Of a DNA stretch of 64,000 bases, positions 9,914-21,901 are shown piece after piece. A program made the position numbers and the translations under genes. The notes beneath the pieces are model-generated. The model was not told where the DNA came from. It saw only the letters and a list, made by a program, of their open reading frames with translations, and made no database searches. Source of the stretch: Calendula officinalis (taxonomy: Eukaryota; Streptophyta; Magnoliopsida; Asterales; Asteraceae); assembly GCA_963853835.1 (NCBI GenBank), contig OY970825.1:82421942-82485941 (forward strand), written 5' to 3'. Position 1 is the first letter of the stretch; the number at the start of each line of letters is the position of its first letter.

Positions 9914-10372
9914 TTAGAAAAAGTACATGGATGGTCTTGTGGTTTGATAAAAAAATTTCGATTTGGTCTTTAAGTCTCAAAAGTACACAGATGCCTCTAA
10001 ATATGAAATTTTGTTACACTTTCGATCCATAATACTAACATTCATTAAAAGTGTTCGTGAAATCTAATCACGTGCGATGCACATTTGTCTTTTTATCATA
10101 TCCCTCATATACTCTTTTGTTTCTTCTCCATTACAACAACTGACAGAGAAAAATTCGAATGTGGTTTGAAAGTTCCTTTTAGGTTTGAAGGTATTTGAGA
10201 GAATATGATAAAAAGACAAATATACCCTCATTTGTAACGAAAATTTTTAACGCGTATTTGTATTATGGACCAAAAGGTTAGCAATGTTTCATATTTAGGA
10301 TCCATCCAAGTACTTTTTAAACTTGAAGGAGCAAATTTAAATTTTTTAGTAAAATACATAGAGAACCGTAAT
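9914..10372. mobile_element. Foldback element with arms of about 200 bp (ATGGTC family)
   Basis: The left arm starts AAAGTACATGGATGGTC and includes GATCCATAATACTAAC and TTGTCTTTTTATCATA. The same words appear inverted on the right in the order TATGATAAAAAGACAA, GTATTATGGACC, GGATCCATCCAAGTAC. Its organisation resembles the larger foldback at 34.7-43.6 kb. Confidence 0.6.
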
Positions 10373-10532
10373 TTAGTCTATAATTTAATTAAAATGATTT
10401 AAAAATTGAAAGATGAAAGTGTGAGTGTTCCATGTAACATGGAAATTCCTCTGAAGCAATCCTCTTAGGGATCAGTTAACAAGTAATATCTCTTTCTTTG
10501 CGTACATTAATTTAATAAGTATTAATTATTTA

Positions 10533-10736
10533 CCCAAGGCTTCTAGCCTAGTGGTATTGGTGGAAAAGTTAAGGTGTTGCCCATGGCCAAGGTCATGGGT
10601 TCAAGTCCCGTCGTGGACAAATGGTGGGGTTTATTCCCCATATGTGGAGGGTTCGAGGGAAGGCATACTGCCTCTTGTGGATGTCACTGTCTAGGCTTGA
10701 ACCACTAACTTACTAACTTGCCGTTCAAAAAAAAAA
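10533..10736 (+). mobile_element. tRNA-derived SINE with perfect target duplication
   Basis: The head is tRNA-like (TAGCCTAGTGGTATTGG, GGTTCAAGTCCCG). The unrelated body includes GGGTTTATTCCCC and the tail is A-rich after GCCGTTC. The 16-bp duplication AAGTATTAATTATTTA is perfect (10517-10532, 10737-10752). The same family occurs inverted at 27.5-28.2 kb. Confidence 0.92.
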
Positions 10737-10951
10737 AAGTATTAATTATTTAATTAATTAATCATCTAATTTTATGTAAAATCGTACAGATGCCTTTTAA
10801 TTCAATTGAAACACTTAAACAGAACTTGTCCCAACGATTGGCGAATTTGGGAAGGGGACACCTTGCGACATACAAAAAACATGGAACTTGTATTAAAATT
10901 AAGGTTTTTGCTAACTATTATTTTTAATACTATAGTTAAGGATAATAATAT

Positions 10952-11073
10952 CAAAGGACATTTAACTTAACGGTATAGTGTTTGCGTTCATCTTTAAGGT
11001 CGGTGGTTCAAATCCCACAATGAACCTATATGGTAATTAATCATATATTATGATTTGTCGTTCAAAAAAGACT
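10952..11073 (+). mobile_element. tRNA-derived SINE, short form
   Basis: The A-box-like TTAACTTAACGGTATAG and B box GGTTCAAATCCCA are followed by TTTGTCGTTC and an A-rich tail. An 18-bp duplication with one mismatch flanks it (10934-10951 and 11074-11091). Confidence 0.85.
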
Positions 11074-11091
11074 AGTTAAGGATTATAATAT

Positions 11092-11575
11092 ACAATTGTT
11101 AAAGCATACATATCTTTTCGTAAAATTTATAGTGGTGGTTTTTCTATAATTAATGTACCTAAATTAAAACTTCAATTTTTTTCTTAATTATTACCCTAAG
11201 AATTATAGTCAGTAAAATCCTTAAAAACTATTGTGTTTAACTTCCCTTATGTTGGAAACAATAGAATAGATTGTGACTACAACTGCATTTTAGTTAAAAC
11301 GAGTAGCATGTGACAACATTTCGCGACGTTTTCCATATATAAATATTATATTTATAAATTAATATATTTAAAACACTATAACTTTTAAATAAATTGAAGA
11401 TGACCTCCAAATTCTCTTATATTCTTATAACTTTTTAAAATTCATTATAACATATAAATAAAAGATAGTAAATGGTACATATTATACTTTGTATATGTGT
11501 GCCTTGTGAATTTTGCTGGTGTTCATTATGTTTGTAATGACAACGTTTAGGAGGACGTAAAATTATGTTAGATTA
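11092..11575. other. Intergenic, AT-rich
   Basis: I see no gene, repeat or signal in this stretch. Confidence 0.5.
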
Positions 11576-11881
11576 GATAAAACTAGAGATGCAAACGGGC
11601 ACGAGTAGTAGCGGGTACAACAGAATCCGTACCTGTACCCGAACCCCTATTCCCGTACCCGTTTCCGCCCCGTGCCCGGTGAAAACCCGCCGGGTTCGAT
11701 AAAAAGAATTAAACAAGATAGATAAAACATTTAATACTCTTCTGTTAGTTTGTTCTTATACACGAAATAGCAAAACGTGAGGGACGATACGACTGGTGGG
11801 TTATTTCGTTCACATTAATAGGGGTTGGGCTAAGTTTGGGCTAATCACAAGTGAGCTAAACTTGTATTAAAAAAATTATAC

Positions 11882-11885
<4 letters not shown>

Positions 11886-11957
<72 letters not shown>
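11886..11957. repeat. (AT)n microsatellite
   Basis: An uninterrupted AT dinucleotide run of about 36 units lies inside the hAT element. Confidence 0.95.
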
Positions 11958-11959
<2 letters not shown>

Positions 11960-11982
11960 GAGTCGGATATAAACGGGTCGGG

Positions 11983-13701
11983 TGTAACGACCCGAATTTT
12001 GTGTTAAATAAATTATAAAAAAATATGATGAATAAGGATAAATCATTTAAAGAACGTAGGAATTGGTTTCGTGTCATCTGGACATCGTATGAGAAAGTTA
12101 TGGACGAAACCGTGTCGAAGCAAAGGTCGAAAAGTGCAGCCTGGGCTACACAGCCCAAGATAGCGGCGCTATCTTGGGTTAGCGACGCGATTTTTTGGCC
12201 ACTTACAGAAACTCGAAATAGTTAAGCGGGTATCGCGATTTTTGGAACGCGCGCAGAAGATAGCGACGCTATCTATAGATAGTGGCGCGATCTTGCTGTC
12301 TGTTCAGCATTAAAGTCGGGAAAATTCATTTAATGCATATCAAAACCCTAGTTTCTCTCCCAACGACCTTGTATACGTTTTTGAGTGGAAAACACCATTT
12401 GGTACCGATTTCTTCATCAAATCTCGTGATTCTTCACTCCTAGTTGAAGATTAAAGGCAAAATCTTTACTCCTCCATCTTTGTAGCTCAAGATATGTGGA
12501 TCTTGAAGCTTGGGTTTGAAACCCTAGTTCTTGGTGTTATGGGTTATGGTGAAATAAATGATGTATACACCTAATAGATGGTATTTTAACAAGGGAATCA
12601 AGTGTATGGTTAAAGATTTGTAAGAATCTTAAGGGTTGGTTAAACCTAGGGTTTGGTTAATCACCAAAATTGGGGGAATGAGATAGTAAGTGGTATCTAG
12701 AGATAAATGGATATATTATTAGTAGTATGTGATGTTGAACATCTTGTGATTATTGTATTAGGCTTTTGGTGAAGTCTTGGAAGGTTGACCGAATTGTGAA
12801 GCAAGGGATTGTGTTTGAAGAACACGGTTGGAGCATTAATTGCTAAGATGAGTACTTGTGGACTTTACTGGGTACACAACCATTGAAATATTTTATTATG
12901 TGTATTTGGTCTATTTGCTTAATTGTGTAGACTATTAGTATGTAGAGTTAGATATATATTAATATGAATATTAAAATTAACTTGTTTGATGATTGACGAG
13001 ATAGACAAGGGCTTAGATGGAATAACTCGAAAAGTTATGATGAGTGATAGATTGGCGGTGATTCGGGGGATCCCCGGTCACTTTGGATGGGGCGGATTGG
13101 GCGTCGACCCATGGACCATCATGTGATAGGAGGCTTGCTAACCGGACGTGATCCGGCTAGAAGTCGGGTAACGGTAGATTGGGCGATTCCCTCTTGCCGT
13201 TATCATAAGGCTTATTAAGGCGGGGGATCCCCGGTTAATAAGTACGTGAGATGATGGGTTATTTGGAGATGTTCCAAATAACTAGTTTCGATTGCTAGGA
13301 GAGCAAAACCGATAGGGTCACAATAGGGTGACTAGACATATGATGATAATATATATATGTTTATATATAATGTGGTACTTGTTTGTTTTATCGGGGTCTA
13401 AACCCATGTAGCTCACGAGACATTTTTGTGTCTCACGTACTACTTGTTGTTTTTGCTATATACTCAGGTTCTGGATCGGAGATATAGGTACGCATGGATA
13501 GAGATATGCGGGGCCTAGAATAGAAGAACATTAGAGCAGATTTATGCTTAGCTTTGGTTTTGATCTATTTTGTAACACCAAACTTTATACTCTGATTTTC
13601 ATAGCAAAGGTTTTTGTAAATCCGTATTTTTGGAACAGTTGTTCTATTTATAAAACGATATATTTTGGCAAATGTTTTGTTATAAAATTTGAGGTGTTAC
13701 A
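11983..13701 (+). mobile_element. Solo LTR of the large TGTAACGACCC family
   Basis: The element starts TGTAACGACCCGAA and ends GGTGTTACA, with a perfect TCGGG target duplication (11978-11982 and 13702-13706). No internal domain is present, so it arose by recombination between two LTRs. It matches the LTRs at 16.8, 23.4, 35.4 and 41 kb in its first 120 bp and in several other blocks. It differs completely in the two hairpin-rich slots (about 12139-12310 and 13058-13283). Confidence 0.9.
13058..13283 (+). repeat. Six different hairpins in the LTR array slot
   Basis: Inverted repeats lie in a row. They are GTGA..TCAC around CGGGGGATCCCCGG (13058-13081), GATGG..CCATC (13086-13120), CTAACCGGA..TCCGGCTAG (13138-13160), TAACGG..CCGTTA (13168-13203), CTTATTAA..TTAATAAG (13211-13242) and GTTATTTGG..CCAAATAAC (13259-13283). 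Mean spacing is about 40 bp. The stems are unrelated to each other. Confidence 0.7.
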
Positions 13702-13792
13702 TCGGGTATTATAAAACCCGTACCCGACCCCGCTCGCGGGTATAAAATTTAAACCCATCTCCGACCCGCTACCCATTTAGACGGGTAATACC

Positions 13793-14427
13793 TAGGGCTG
13801 GCAAAATCAAACCCGACCTGTCAACCCGACCCATTTACAACCCGAAATTAGCGGGTTGGGTCATAACTTTCAACCCGTGGGTCGTGAACGGGTCAACCCG
13901 TTTACAAGCCGTCATAAAACAAGTCGGGTTGGGTTCAAATTTATAACCCATTATGTCATGTCAACCCTTTTTAATATTATATATATCTTAAATGCATAAT
14001 ATAATTCAATATATTACTATTTATTTATTTATTTTAAATACATATTATGGTGTGGAAAAATGATGTCTAACAAGATACAAGATTAAGATGATGAATTGAT
14101 GATGAAAGTAAAACGGGAAGTTAAATACCTTATGCTTTCGTGTTGTATTTTGAACAACTTTTAGTAGTTAACTTTCGTTTGTATTTTGTAACTAATCAAC
14201 TAATTTTGGTATTTTAGTCTTTAATTATGTCTGTTTTTTCTATTTTTTTATTTATAAATTGATGTTTTTGGGTCAATCCGTTTGTGACCCAATCCGTTTA
14301 ATAAATAGGTTGGGTTGAATATCTCAACCCGTTTAGATAAAAAGGTTGGGTTGGGTTGAGATTTTCAACCCGTGAATCCAAACAGTTCAACCCGTTTATG
14401 ACCCAACCCGCATTATTGCCACTCCTA
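13793..14427. mobile_element. hAT-type MITE nested in the larger hAT
   Basis: The termini are TAGGGCTGGCAA and TTGCCACTCCTA. The 8-bp duplication GTAATACC/GTAATAGC has one mismatch (13785-13792, 14428-14435). The interior repeats words like CAACCCGTTTA on both strands. No ORF is present. Confidence 0.85.
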
Positions 14428-14505
14428 GTAATAGCCACCCCATAAGACTCTGGTACCCGCGGATACAGGTACGCGCGGGCAAAAAATTTCATCCCTGGAT
14501 AAAAC

Positions 14506-16110
14506 TGGTACTAAACTGAAATTGAACATTTTAATACAGAGAAATAAATTGTATGTCACAAATTTGTTATGAACGTTTTCTTTGGAAAAAATACATCAAA
14601 GAAGTCTTTTGAGAATATAAAATAGGAAAATGATAACGTTGGGCTTTCATTGAAATATTAGAACATGTATTATAAACTTTTAGATCCATTAATTATTAAT
14701 AATTATTTTTTAAGAATTAACTACCCATTAATAAAATTTACAAAACTTTATGTATTTAATAAAATTTTTAAATAAACATTATGTTAAAAAGAACTGATTA
14801 TTTAACACTTCAAAAAACTATTTGAACATCTTATAATTACATAGTAATCAGGGTTGACTACTGAAGCGTTCAAAAGGTGCCAATGAACACGGCCCATCAT
14901 TTCATAGCTCCCAAAATTTTAACTTTATGTATTAATGTATATATCAATTAGGCGTCCAAATCATTGATTAGGTTTATACCCATGTAATTCATTATGAAAC
15001 TAAATATAACTTAAAATTTGATTACCAATAAATTTAAAATCTACGAGTTTTATGACAATATTTAATAAATTGATCAGTGCCTCCAAATTCTCAGGGTCGA
15101 CCATGTTAGTATTTAAGTAATAATTTAAAATTCATAAAATACAAGCTCGAAAATTAAAATCAAACCCATTTATTTAAAACCCTAAATCGTTGTTAGTCGC
15201 TTTTATGTCATCTCATTAACGGCCTAAACTTTTATATATCTTTTAAACTTTCTCACAACCTCCACCATACTCCGACGTTAACTACATCATCACCAACTCA
15301 CACGTATCGGAATCCGCGTTAAGTAGTGATGGTTAGTGGTTTTTCCGGTGGATATTAGTAGATAACAATGTTAATTAATTATTTGTGAATATAATTTTCA
15401 AGATAAAAAATAGTTGATTTTAACTAGAGTGTTTATTTGATATATAAAGGTGTTTATATAATAACGCCTAACAAAATCCTATTAAATAGTGTCTACTACA
15501 TCTTGACACTCACTATAAGGTAACATGTGTCATCCAATAATTATATTTCTTTATATTAATTTTATCACGTGTTTTGATCAAATAAATAACATATAAATAA
15601 ATACAAATAATATACATCAATATCATCTTTCAAACCAAAGTGCCAATGCCCTAACGATAAAAGTATTTGTTCTCAACTTTAAAATTGAGAGTTTAAATCT
15701 TATAAGAAATATAAAAGAATTTAAAAGTAAATTAAGATTACCATTCAGAAAAACTACTTTTTTTTTTTTTTAACAGCATGAACCAAACCAGAAGCTTAAT
15801 CTTTCGAAATATTATACTGTAAATGTTAAGATTCAATTGGATAAAAGGAATGAATGCTAACACCTTGAAATGCGGGGAGAGTCACGTGATAGAAACCGTA
15901 AAGGAAGTGGAGATGCTCACGTGGCCAACTCAAGCCGCGATGTTGTCCCCATCGTCCCGCAATTTTTGGCGTGTTACCTATATTTCTACCAAAACAATTT
16001 TTTGTTTAAGGTAAGTAATTAATATCAAGACTAAATAACATGATTAATTTATGTGATTTATTAAAAGTTAAACTAATAGTTACTAAATACAAATATTATT
16101 ATGTTTTTAG
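14506..16110. other. Intergenic, AT-rich
   Basis: No gene is supported. Positions 15640-15750 look like a decayed SINE (GTGCCAATGCCCTAACG, then GAGAGTTTAAATCTTAT, then CATTCAGAAAA). The rest shows nothing recognisable. Confidence 0.45.
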
Positions 16111-16124
16111 TTCCTAATATTAAC

Positions 16125-16354
16125 AAATAATGTTTAACTTAACTGGATTGATTCTTGAGTTATACTTTCATATAATGCGTGAGGTTTAAAGTTCAAATCC
16201 TGTAAACACCTCTTTATTGTGCCAAATATAGAGGACTTTTTCCTGAAAATTCCTATGGAGAATTAGTTTGCCCTGTAAGGAGCTCGAATCTGGAGTATTC
16301 GCTGAAACATTGCCAGTAGGTTTTCATTGTATTATTTGGTGTTTTCAAAAAAAA
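16125..16354 (+). mobile_element. Diverged SINE
   Basis: A B-box-like AAGTTCAAATCC and a body ending in TTTCAAAAAAAA are flanked by TTCCTAATATTAAC/TTCCTAATACTAAC (16111-16124, 16355-16368), a 14-bp duplication with one mismatch. Confidence 0.7.
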
Positions 16355-16427
16355 TTCCTAATACTAACTTACTAATTTAATATATGTTGTTAAAGTTTTC
16401 TAAATAACAATTTTACCCTTTCTTATA

Positions 16428-16740
16428 CTACCTCCGTATCAAAATAAGTGATACACTTTCCTAAAAGGGGTGGAACAAAATAAGTGATACACTTCAAAAT
16501 CTTTCCTTATTTGGCAAAAAAGTGGGACCCCTTCTCCACTAACTATCTACTTTAATAAAGTAAAATTACTCTTTTACCCTTACTTTTACTTTTAAACATC
16601 ATTAATTTCACTACATCCAAAAGAAGTGGGTCCCATTATCCACTAACTATCCACTTTATACTATTTTAAATCACTTTCCAATCTTTTGCCTCAAAAACCG
16701 CAATTTCCCAAATGTATCACTTATTTTGATACGGAGGTAG
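16428..16740. mobile_element. Stowaway-type MITE
   Basis: The terminal repeats are CTACCTCCGTATCAAAATAA and its inverse, flanked by TA target duplications (16426-16427, 16741-16742). At 313 bp and without coding sequence it fits a Tc1/mariner-derived MITE. Confidence 0.92.
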
Positions 16741-16834
16741 TATATTTTTTATGGGAAATACTAACAAGTGCCCTTAAAGCATTGTTTAAGAAAAAAAAGG
16801 AAGATTTAATTTATTGTAAATTAACCATAAAAAT

Positions 16835-19054
16835 TGTAACACCCGTATTTTTAAATAATTTAAAATACATTTTTTCCCAATATTTGACTATTGTCCAAAT
16901 TACAGTTTAACAAAAACTTAAAAACCTTTATCAGAGTTTACAAAAATACGGTGTCATCAAGTATATCAAAACCATAGACAAACGGGATCTACCTATGAGC
17001 TCCCGAGCTATACATCTCTAGGCCACTTCTAGTGCAACCTTCTATCACTTCAACATTTACCTGAGTACATAGTCACAAAACAAAAGTAGTACGTGAGACA
17101 AAATAGTCTCGTGAGATACATTGGTTTTAGACCCCAATAATAATAATAATTTCATAATTATATAAACATATATATAAACTACATCAATACCGTCTAATCA
17201 CCCTATTGTGACTCTAAAAACCTTGCTTCCCTAACAAACATATCTAGTACCTAAACATATAGGTACCAGAAGCACAATTATATCTAGTACATAAACATAT
17301 ATGTACTGGAAGCACAATCAAATCTAGTACATAAACATATATATACTAGAAGTCCAACGTATCTAATACATAAACATATATGTATTAGAACTCTAACATA
17401 CCTAGTACCAAACATATGCGTACTAGAAGCACCCACGTGCCTAGTGTATAAACATATATACACGCATCTCAGTGATCGGGGATCCCCCGCGTCACCACCA
17501 TCTATCTCTTATCATAACCTAACAGTTATGTCAGTCAAGCCTTTAGCTATCACATCAAACATCGAACAGGTTAGTTATCTAATAATAACAATATATAATT
17601 AGTTCAACATAGCGTGAACATACCCATATAGTCTCATGGACTCGATCTTTAACAACTCACACATACCTCTACATCTATGAACCCTAAGAGGTCCATACTT
17701 ACTTATTTCATAAGATACATTTCTTATTTATCGATATCATAATACTTTTATCTCTTCGTTGACTATAATACATAATTATTACTAGTCACATCATTTTCAT
17801 TCTCATATATATTCATTCTTTACTTTTATTAGTAATTCTTACCAATAGATTCTCATTATTATAAAATCATTCCCAATTGCTTTACTAATACATATTTATT
17901 AATAAAGACTCAGTATACATTCTCTTAATCAATTATTTCACTATTATGCTTCATTAATAAAGATTCCTTAATTACTTTAATTTATCTTATTTACCTTCAA
18001 ATTTATCAATCAGTCTAGTATCACATGTTACATACTTTCATACATTTGCAGTCACTATCTTTATCAAAGTATTTATTAATAAAGACCCATAAATTATCAT
18101 ATGTATTTTCACAACTTTTAGCTATCTGACCAGTTTAAAAGTCTCATGTACTCACCTTAGCAATAGCTAAATCCATATCGTGTTTATCAACACGAATCCT
18201 TGCTTCTCGCCTTTGGAATAACTCCAACTCTTCGGTCCTTGCAACCTATCAACACAATCATCACATTTCTAGTTATTATCCATAACTAGATATCCTTCCA
18301 ACATTAACATATTCAACCCCAACCACCAAGTTCATCAACTTAGTGGAGATCCATAAACCCTAGTTTATAAAAAACTACCTTCAAGTTACAAATTGGCCAT
18401 AGATCCAAGGTGTACATAATTCTTATGGGTGTTCTACACCCTCCATTACCCATCTTTAACAAGATTCCAACATATCACTTTCAAAATCACCATTTCCCCC
18501 AAATCTTGACTCATAACTAACTAGGAGACAAGAAAATACCTTAGATCTTTGATGTAGAGTATAGATCTCTTAGAATGTGAAAGAATTCCCTTAAATAACA
18601 CCAAAAAGCTCACAAGAACTCCTCTCAATCGGCTGCACAATGTGTGTGGTGAAAATTGGAGCAAAAACCCTAAAATCCCAATTTTATGCATGTTCCAGCC
18701 AATTCTCGCGCCGCGAACTCTAAACTCGCGTCCGCGAATCTGCACCCCGCGCAAACTCGTGACACGAACCCTAAGCTCGTGTCCACGAACCAAAGTTGTT
18801 GTTTGCTTACCTCGTGTCCGCGATCCAAAACTCGTGTTCATGATCCGAAACTCGTGTTCGCGATCCTGCCCTGGCAGCCTTCCTTGAATTTCTTTTCCTT
18901 CCCGTTTACTACCCGGGTTCGACCCGTTTCGTCAATAACTTTCTTATACGATATCCAAATGATACAAAACCAATTCCTACATTCTTTAAATGATTTATTC
19001 TTACTTATCATATTTTTTTCATAATTTATTTAACACAAAATTTGGGTCGTTACA
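16835..19054 (-). repeat. 3' LTR of the minus-strand element
   Basis: It runs from TGTAACACCC to GGTCGTTACA as read on the plus strand. It carries six hairpin units of 40 bp at about 17241-17470 and a CpG-rich block at about 18690-18880. Confidence 0.88.
17241..17495 (-). repeat. Six 40-bp hairpin units plus one GATC hairpin in the LTR
   Basis: Units start at 17241, 17281, 17321, 17360, 17400 and 17439. Each is an inverted repeat of the form CTAGTACATAAACATATATGTACTAG with small changes. A further hairpin, GTGATCGGGGATCCCC..TCAC (17471-17495), is shared with the solo LTR at 12-13.7 kb. The same array occurs in the other LTR at about 23811-24065. Confidence 0.85.
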
Positions 19055-19056
19055 AC

Positions 19057-19852
19057 TAGGGGTGAGCAGAAAAAGAGGGTAACCGGAATCGGAACCGGAA
19101 CCGCTTGGGAACCGGAGGTTCCGGATCCGGAACCTGCTAGGAGGTTCCGGTTCTGGTTCCTAAAATCAGGGAACCGGCCTAAGAGGTTCCGGTTCCGGTT
19201 CTCAAAATTAAAGAACCTGGAACCGGCGGATACCCTGTATATATTTATTAAATATATAATATATAATATAAAATACATTAAAATAAATGATTTTACTCAA
19301 ATATATCAGACTATAGCTGTATTTTTAACAGTCCAAATTATATGGGCTGTTTTATCACTTATTGGGCCAGAAATTGGGGCTCTAAAATTATCCCTATTTA
19401 CCATTTACATGAGTTAGAAATTAGAATTAGCCACTTAGGGTTTCATTTTATCTCGCCAGTCGCCACTTCTGCTCTCGTACTTACCTCTCCGCCTCTCTCG
19501 ACCATAGCTGCACAACCGCCGCCATTCTCCGACCTCCGCCTCTCTCGTATGTGATATTTGTAATATTTAGTTAGTAATCCTTAAACCATATTTAAACTCA
19601 CTAAATGATATTTGTAATCGTTAGTTTGTGTAATTTATTGTCTTATTTATTTATTTAGTAATAGTTAAATGTTTATGAATTTAGAGACAGGGTAACCGGA
19701 GCCTGCCCAGGAACCGGTGGATCTGGTTCCGGTTCCGAAAATTTAGGAACCTGTCTTCCAGGTTCCAAATCCGGTTCCTATATTCCAGGAACCTGCGGTT
19801 CCAATTCCGGTTCCGGTCGGAACCGACGGGTACCCTGTTATGCTCACCCCTA
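19057..19852. mobile_element. hAT-type MITE inserted at the LTR/internal junction
   Basis: The termini TAGGGGTGAGCA and TGCTCACCCCTA are perfect inverses. The 8-bp duplication GTTACAAC is perfect (19049-19056, 19853-19860). The interior ends are packed with GGAACCGG/CCGGTTCC words; the middle (about 19250-19680) is single-copy-like and encodes nothing recognisable. Confidence 0.93.
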
Positions 19853-21119
19853 GTTACAACTATCCACCCCTTAAAAGGATTTTGTCCTCGGAATCACTAA
19901 AACTTTTCAACCCACATTCGACCGAGCATTCCGTTCTCATTCCTTTGTGGTTATTACCATCAAACTTTTCCTATTCCAATTTAGTCAACAATATGTATTT
20001 AAACATTCACTTAACCCCGTTAAGCCTGAACGAGTCAAAAAAATCAATCTTAAGCCTTTAATACCCAAACAGGTCAAAATTGCACAATTTGACCATAACA
20101 CTTTAAATCCTTTAATCAAACCCGCTATACACATAGAAACTATATGACCCAATCATTAAAATCATCTAATCGATCCACACGGATATCAAAATCTAGCTTT
20201 GACCAAGTCGATATAATCCAACATTGTCTAACCTTTGACTTAAGCACAAAGTCAACTCATCTTTAACAATTTCTTTACTTGCTAAACGTTCTATTAATCA
20301 TCTTTTCCTTTACCATCGACCTTTAATTATGATTCATCAACCATCATATACCCGATTCCCAAATTCAACTTGAAAACATCCAACGGGTCAAAGTCGCATA
20401 ATCCGACTATAACTCTTTTAATTATTCCATTAACCTTTTTCACATACACACAATCGATACATTATGCTCTCACCATTCACTAGTCATTTAAAACAAAAGT
20501 CAAATCCCATCTTCGACCAATTTAACCAATCACAAGTTGACTAACCTTGACTTTTGCATAAAGTCAACCATACTTTTTCCAAACTAACAAATTCCGTACT
20601 CACGGGATAGCATTACCAACTTATCACTTCCGGTTCTACTCATTATTGTTTCCTTAACAATCATCCCCGTTTTTTCCAAACTTTCAATTTCTCCCCAAGT
20701 AATCTGAGAGTCGCATCTTTACCTAAGGTCACACCGACCATTACCGATTCTTGGCCATCATTTGGTCACTCATACCATCACTTAGTATTCTTTCAACCAT
20801 CTTTGCATCACATCGATCAATTTCATAACTTTTATTCTCAATTATCGGTATTAGATCTCCTAGCGCAACACATTCCACAATTTCATGCAAGTTTACCATA
20901 TCTTGGTTACCAAATAATAATTTGCTCACTAGGAGTTTCTCTTTCCTTCTCTTCTATAAATCGTAGGCATCTCCTACATACACATGACCTAAATGCAACC
21001 CACATTTCAAACCAAATTCTCATTACCATAACATAATAGCAATACACATTAACCACATGGTTCAACATTCGTCATATATATACATATACATATATATCAC
21101 GCCAATTCCATCTAAACAT

Positions 21120-21350
21120 CTCTACCGTGCACATATACAAACATATGTATATATCACACCAATACCATCGAAACATCTCTATCGTGCACATATACAAACA
21201 TATGTATATGCCACACCAATACCATCTAAACATCTCTATCGTGCACATATACAAACATATGTATATGCCACACCAATACCATCTAAACATCTCTATTGTG
21301 CACATGTACAAACATATGCATATGCCACACCAATACCATATGGTATCCAT
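21120..21350 (-). repeat. 60-bp tandem repeats in the element interior
   Basis: About four units contain GTGCACATATACAAACATATG followed by CACACCAATACCATC. They produce spurious repeated ORFs on both strands, which I do not call. A shorter form of the array is at about 39590-39730 in the plus-strand copy. Confidence 0.85.
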
Positions 21351-21682
21351 CTTTTCGCGTCATGAAGCTTTGCTACTTTCTCACTCATTCAATCGCCCAA
21401 TTATCCATCATGCATTCTAGCACCTCTCCCATAATATCACATTATCGTTTTCTTTCCTATTCAAAATATTTCCATTTGACATACTTCTTAACACGTTTCA
21501 TATAACGTTACCTTTCCACTATCATACGCCTTTGAAGGCCATCACATAGCTCACATGCATTGTACCCCGCGGGTAAACTAATAGCATCTCCAATTGCTAT
21601 TTACCATTTCACTTACACATTAACCACCGGTGTAACTACCACTCTATTCCATTAACCATAATTAACCGACCAATCCAATCAT

Positions 21683-21901
21683 CCTTGAGTCAAACAATCT
21701 ACTCCGGTCCACACTTACAACCCATGACTTAGCAACAATAGCCCAACACTCGATGTTCTACTTTTTCACATCGCGGGACTTAGGAATATTCCCTTGAGTC
21801 AAACAATCTACTTCGGTCCACACTTGCAACCCATGACTTAGCAACAATAGCCCAACACTCGATGTTCTACTTTTTCACATCGCGGGACTTAGGAATATTC
21901 T
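21683..21901 (-). repeat. Recent 110-bp tandem duplication
   Basis: Positions 21683-21792 and 21793-21901 are nearly identical (CTTGAGTCAAACAATCTACT to TTAGGAATATTC), with about two substitutions. The plus-strand copy of the element has only one unit (about 39090-39190), so the duplication is private to this copy. Confidence 0.85.

Larger units (their letters stand above)
11584..14497. mobile_element. hAT-type non-autonomous element, host of two later insertions
   Basis: The imperfect terminal repeats are TAGAGATGCAAACGGGC on the left and GCCCGC...TTTCATCCCTG on the right. A perfect 8-bp target duplication, GATAAAAC, lies at 11576-11583 and 14498-14505. The interior is rich in ACCCG words and encodes no transposase. 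Without the solo LTR (11983-13701) and the second hAT (13793-14427) it would be about 0.5 kb. Confidence 0.85.

Noticed and set aside
21057..21420. Repeated short ORFs on both strands
   Set aside because: They arise from the 60-bp repeat, whose length is a multiple of three, and no start, family or conservation supports them.
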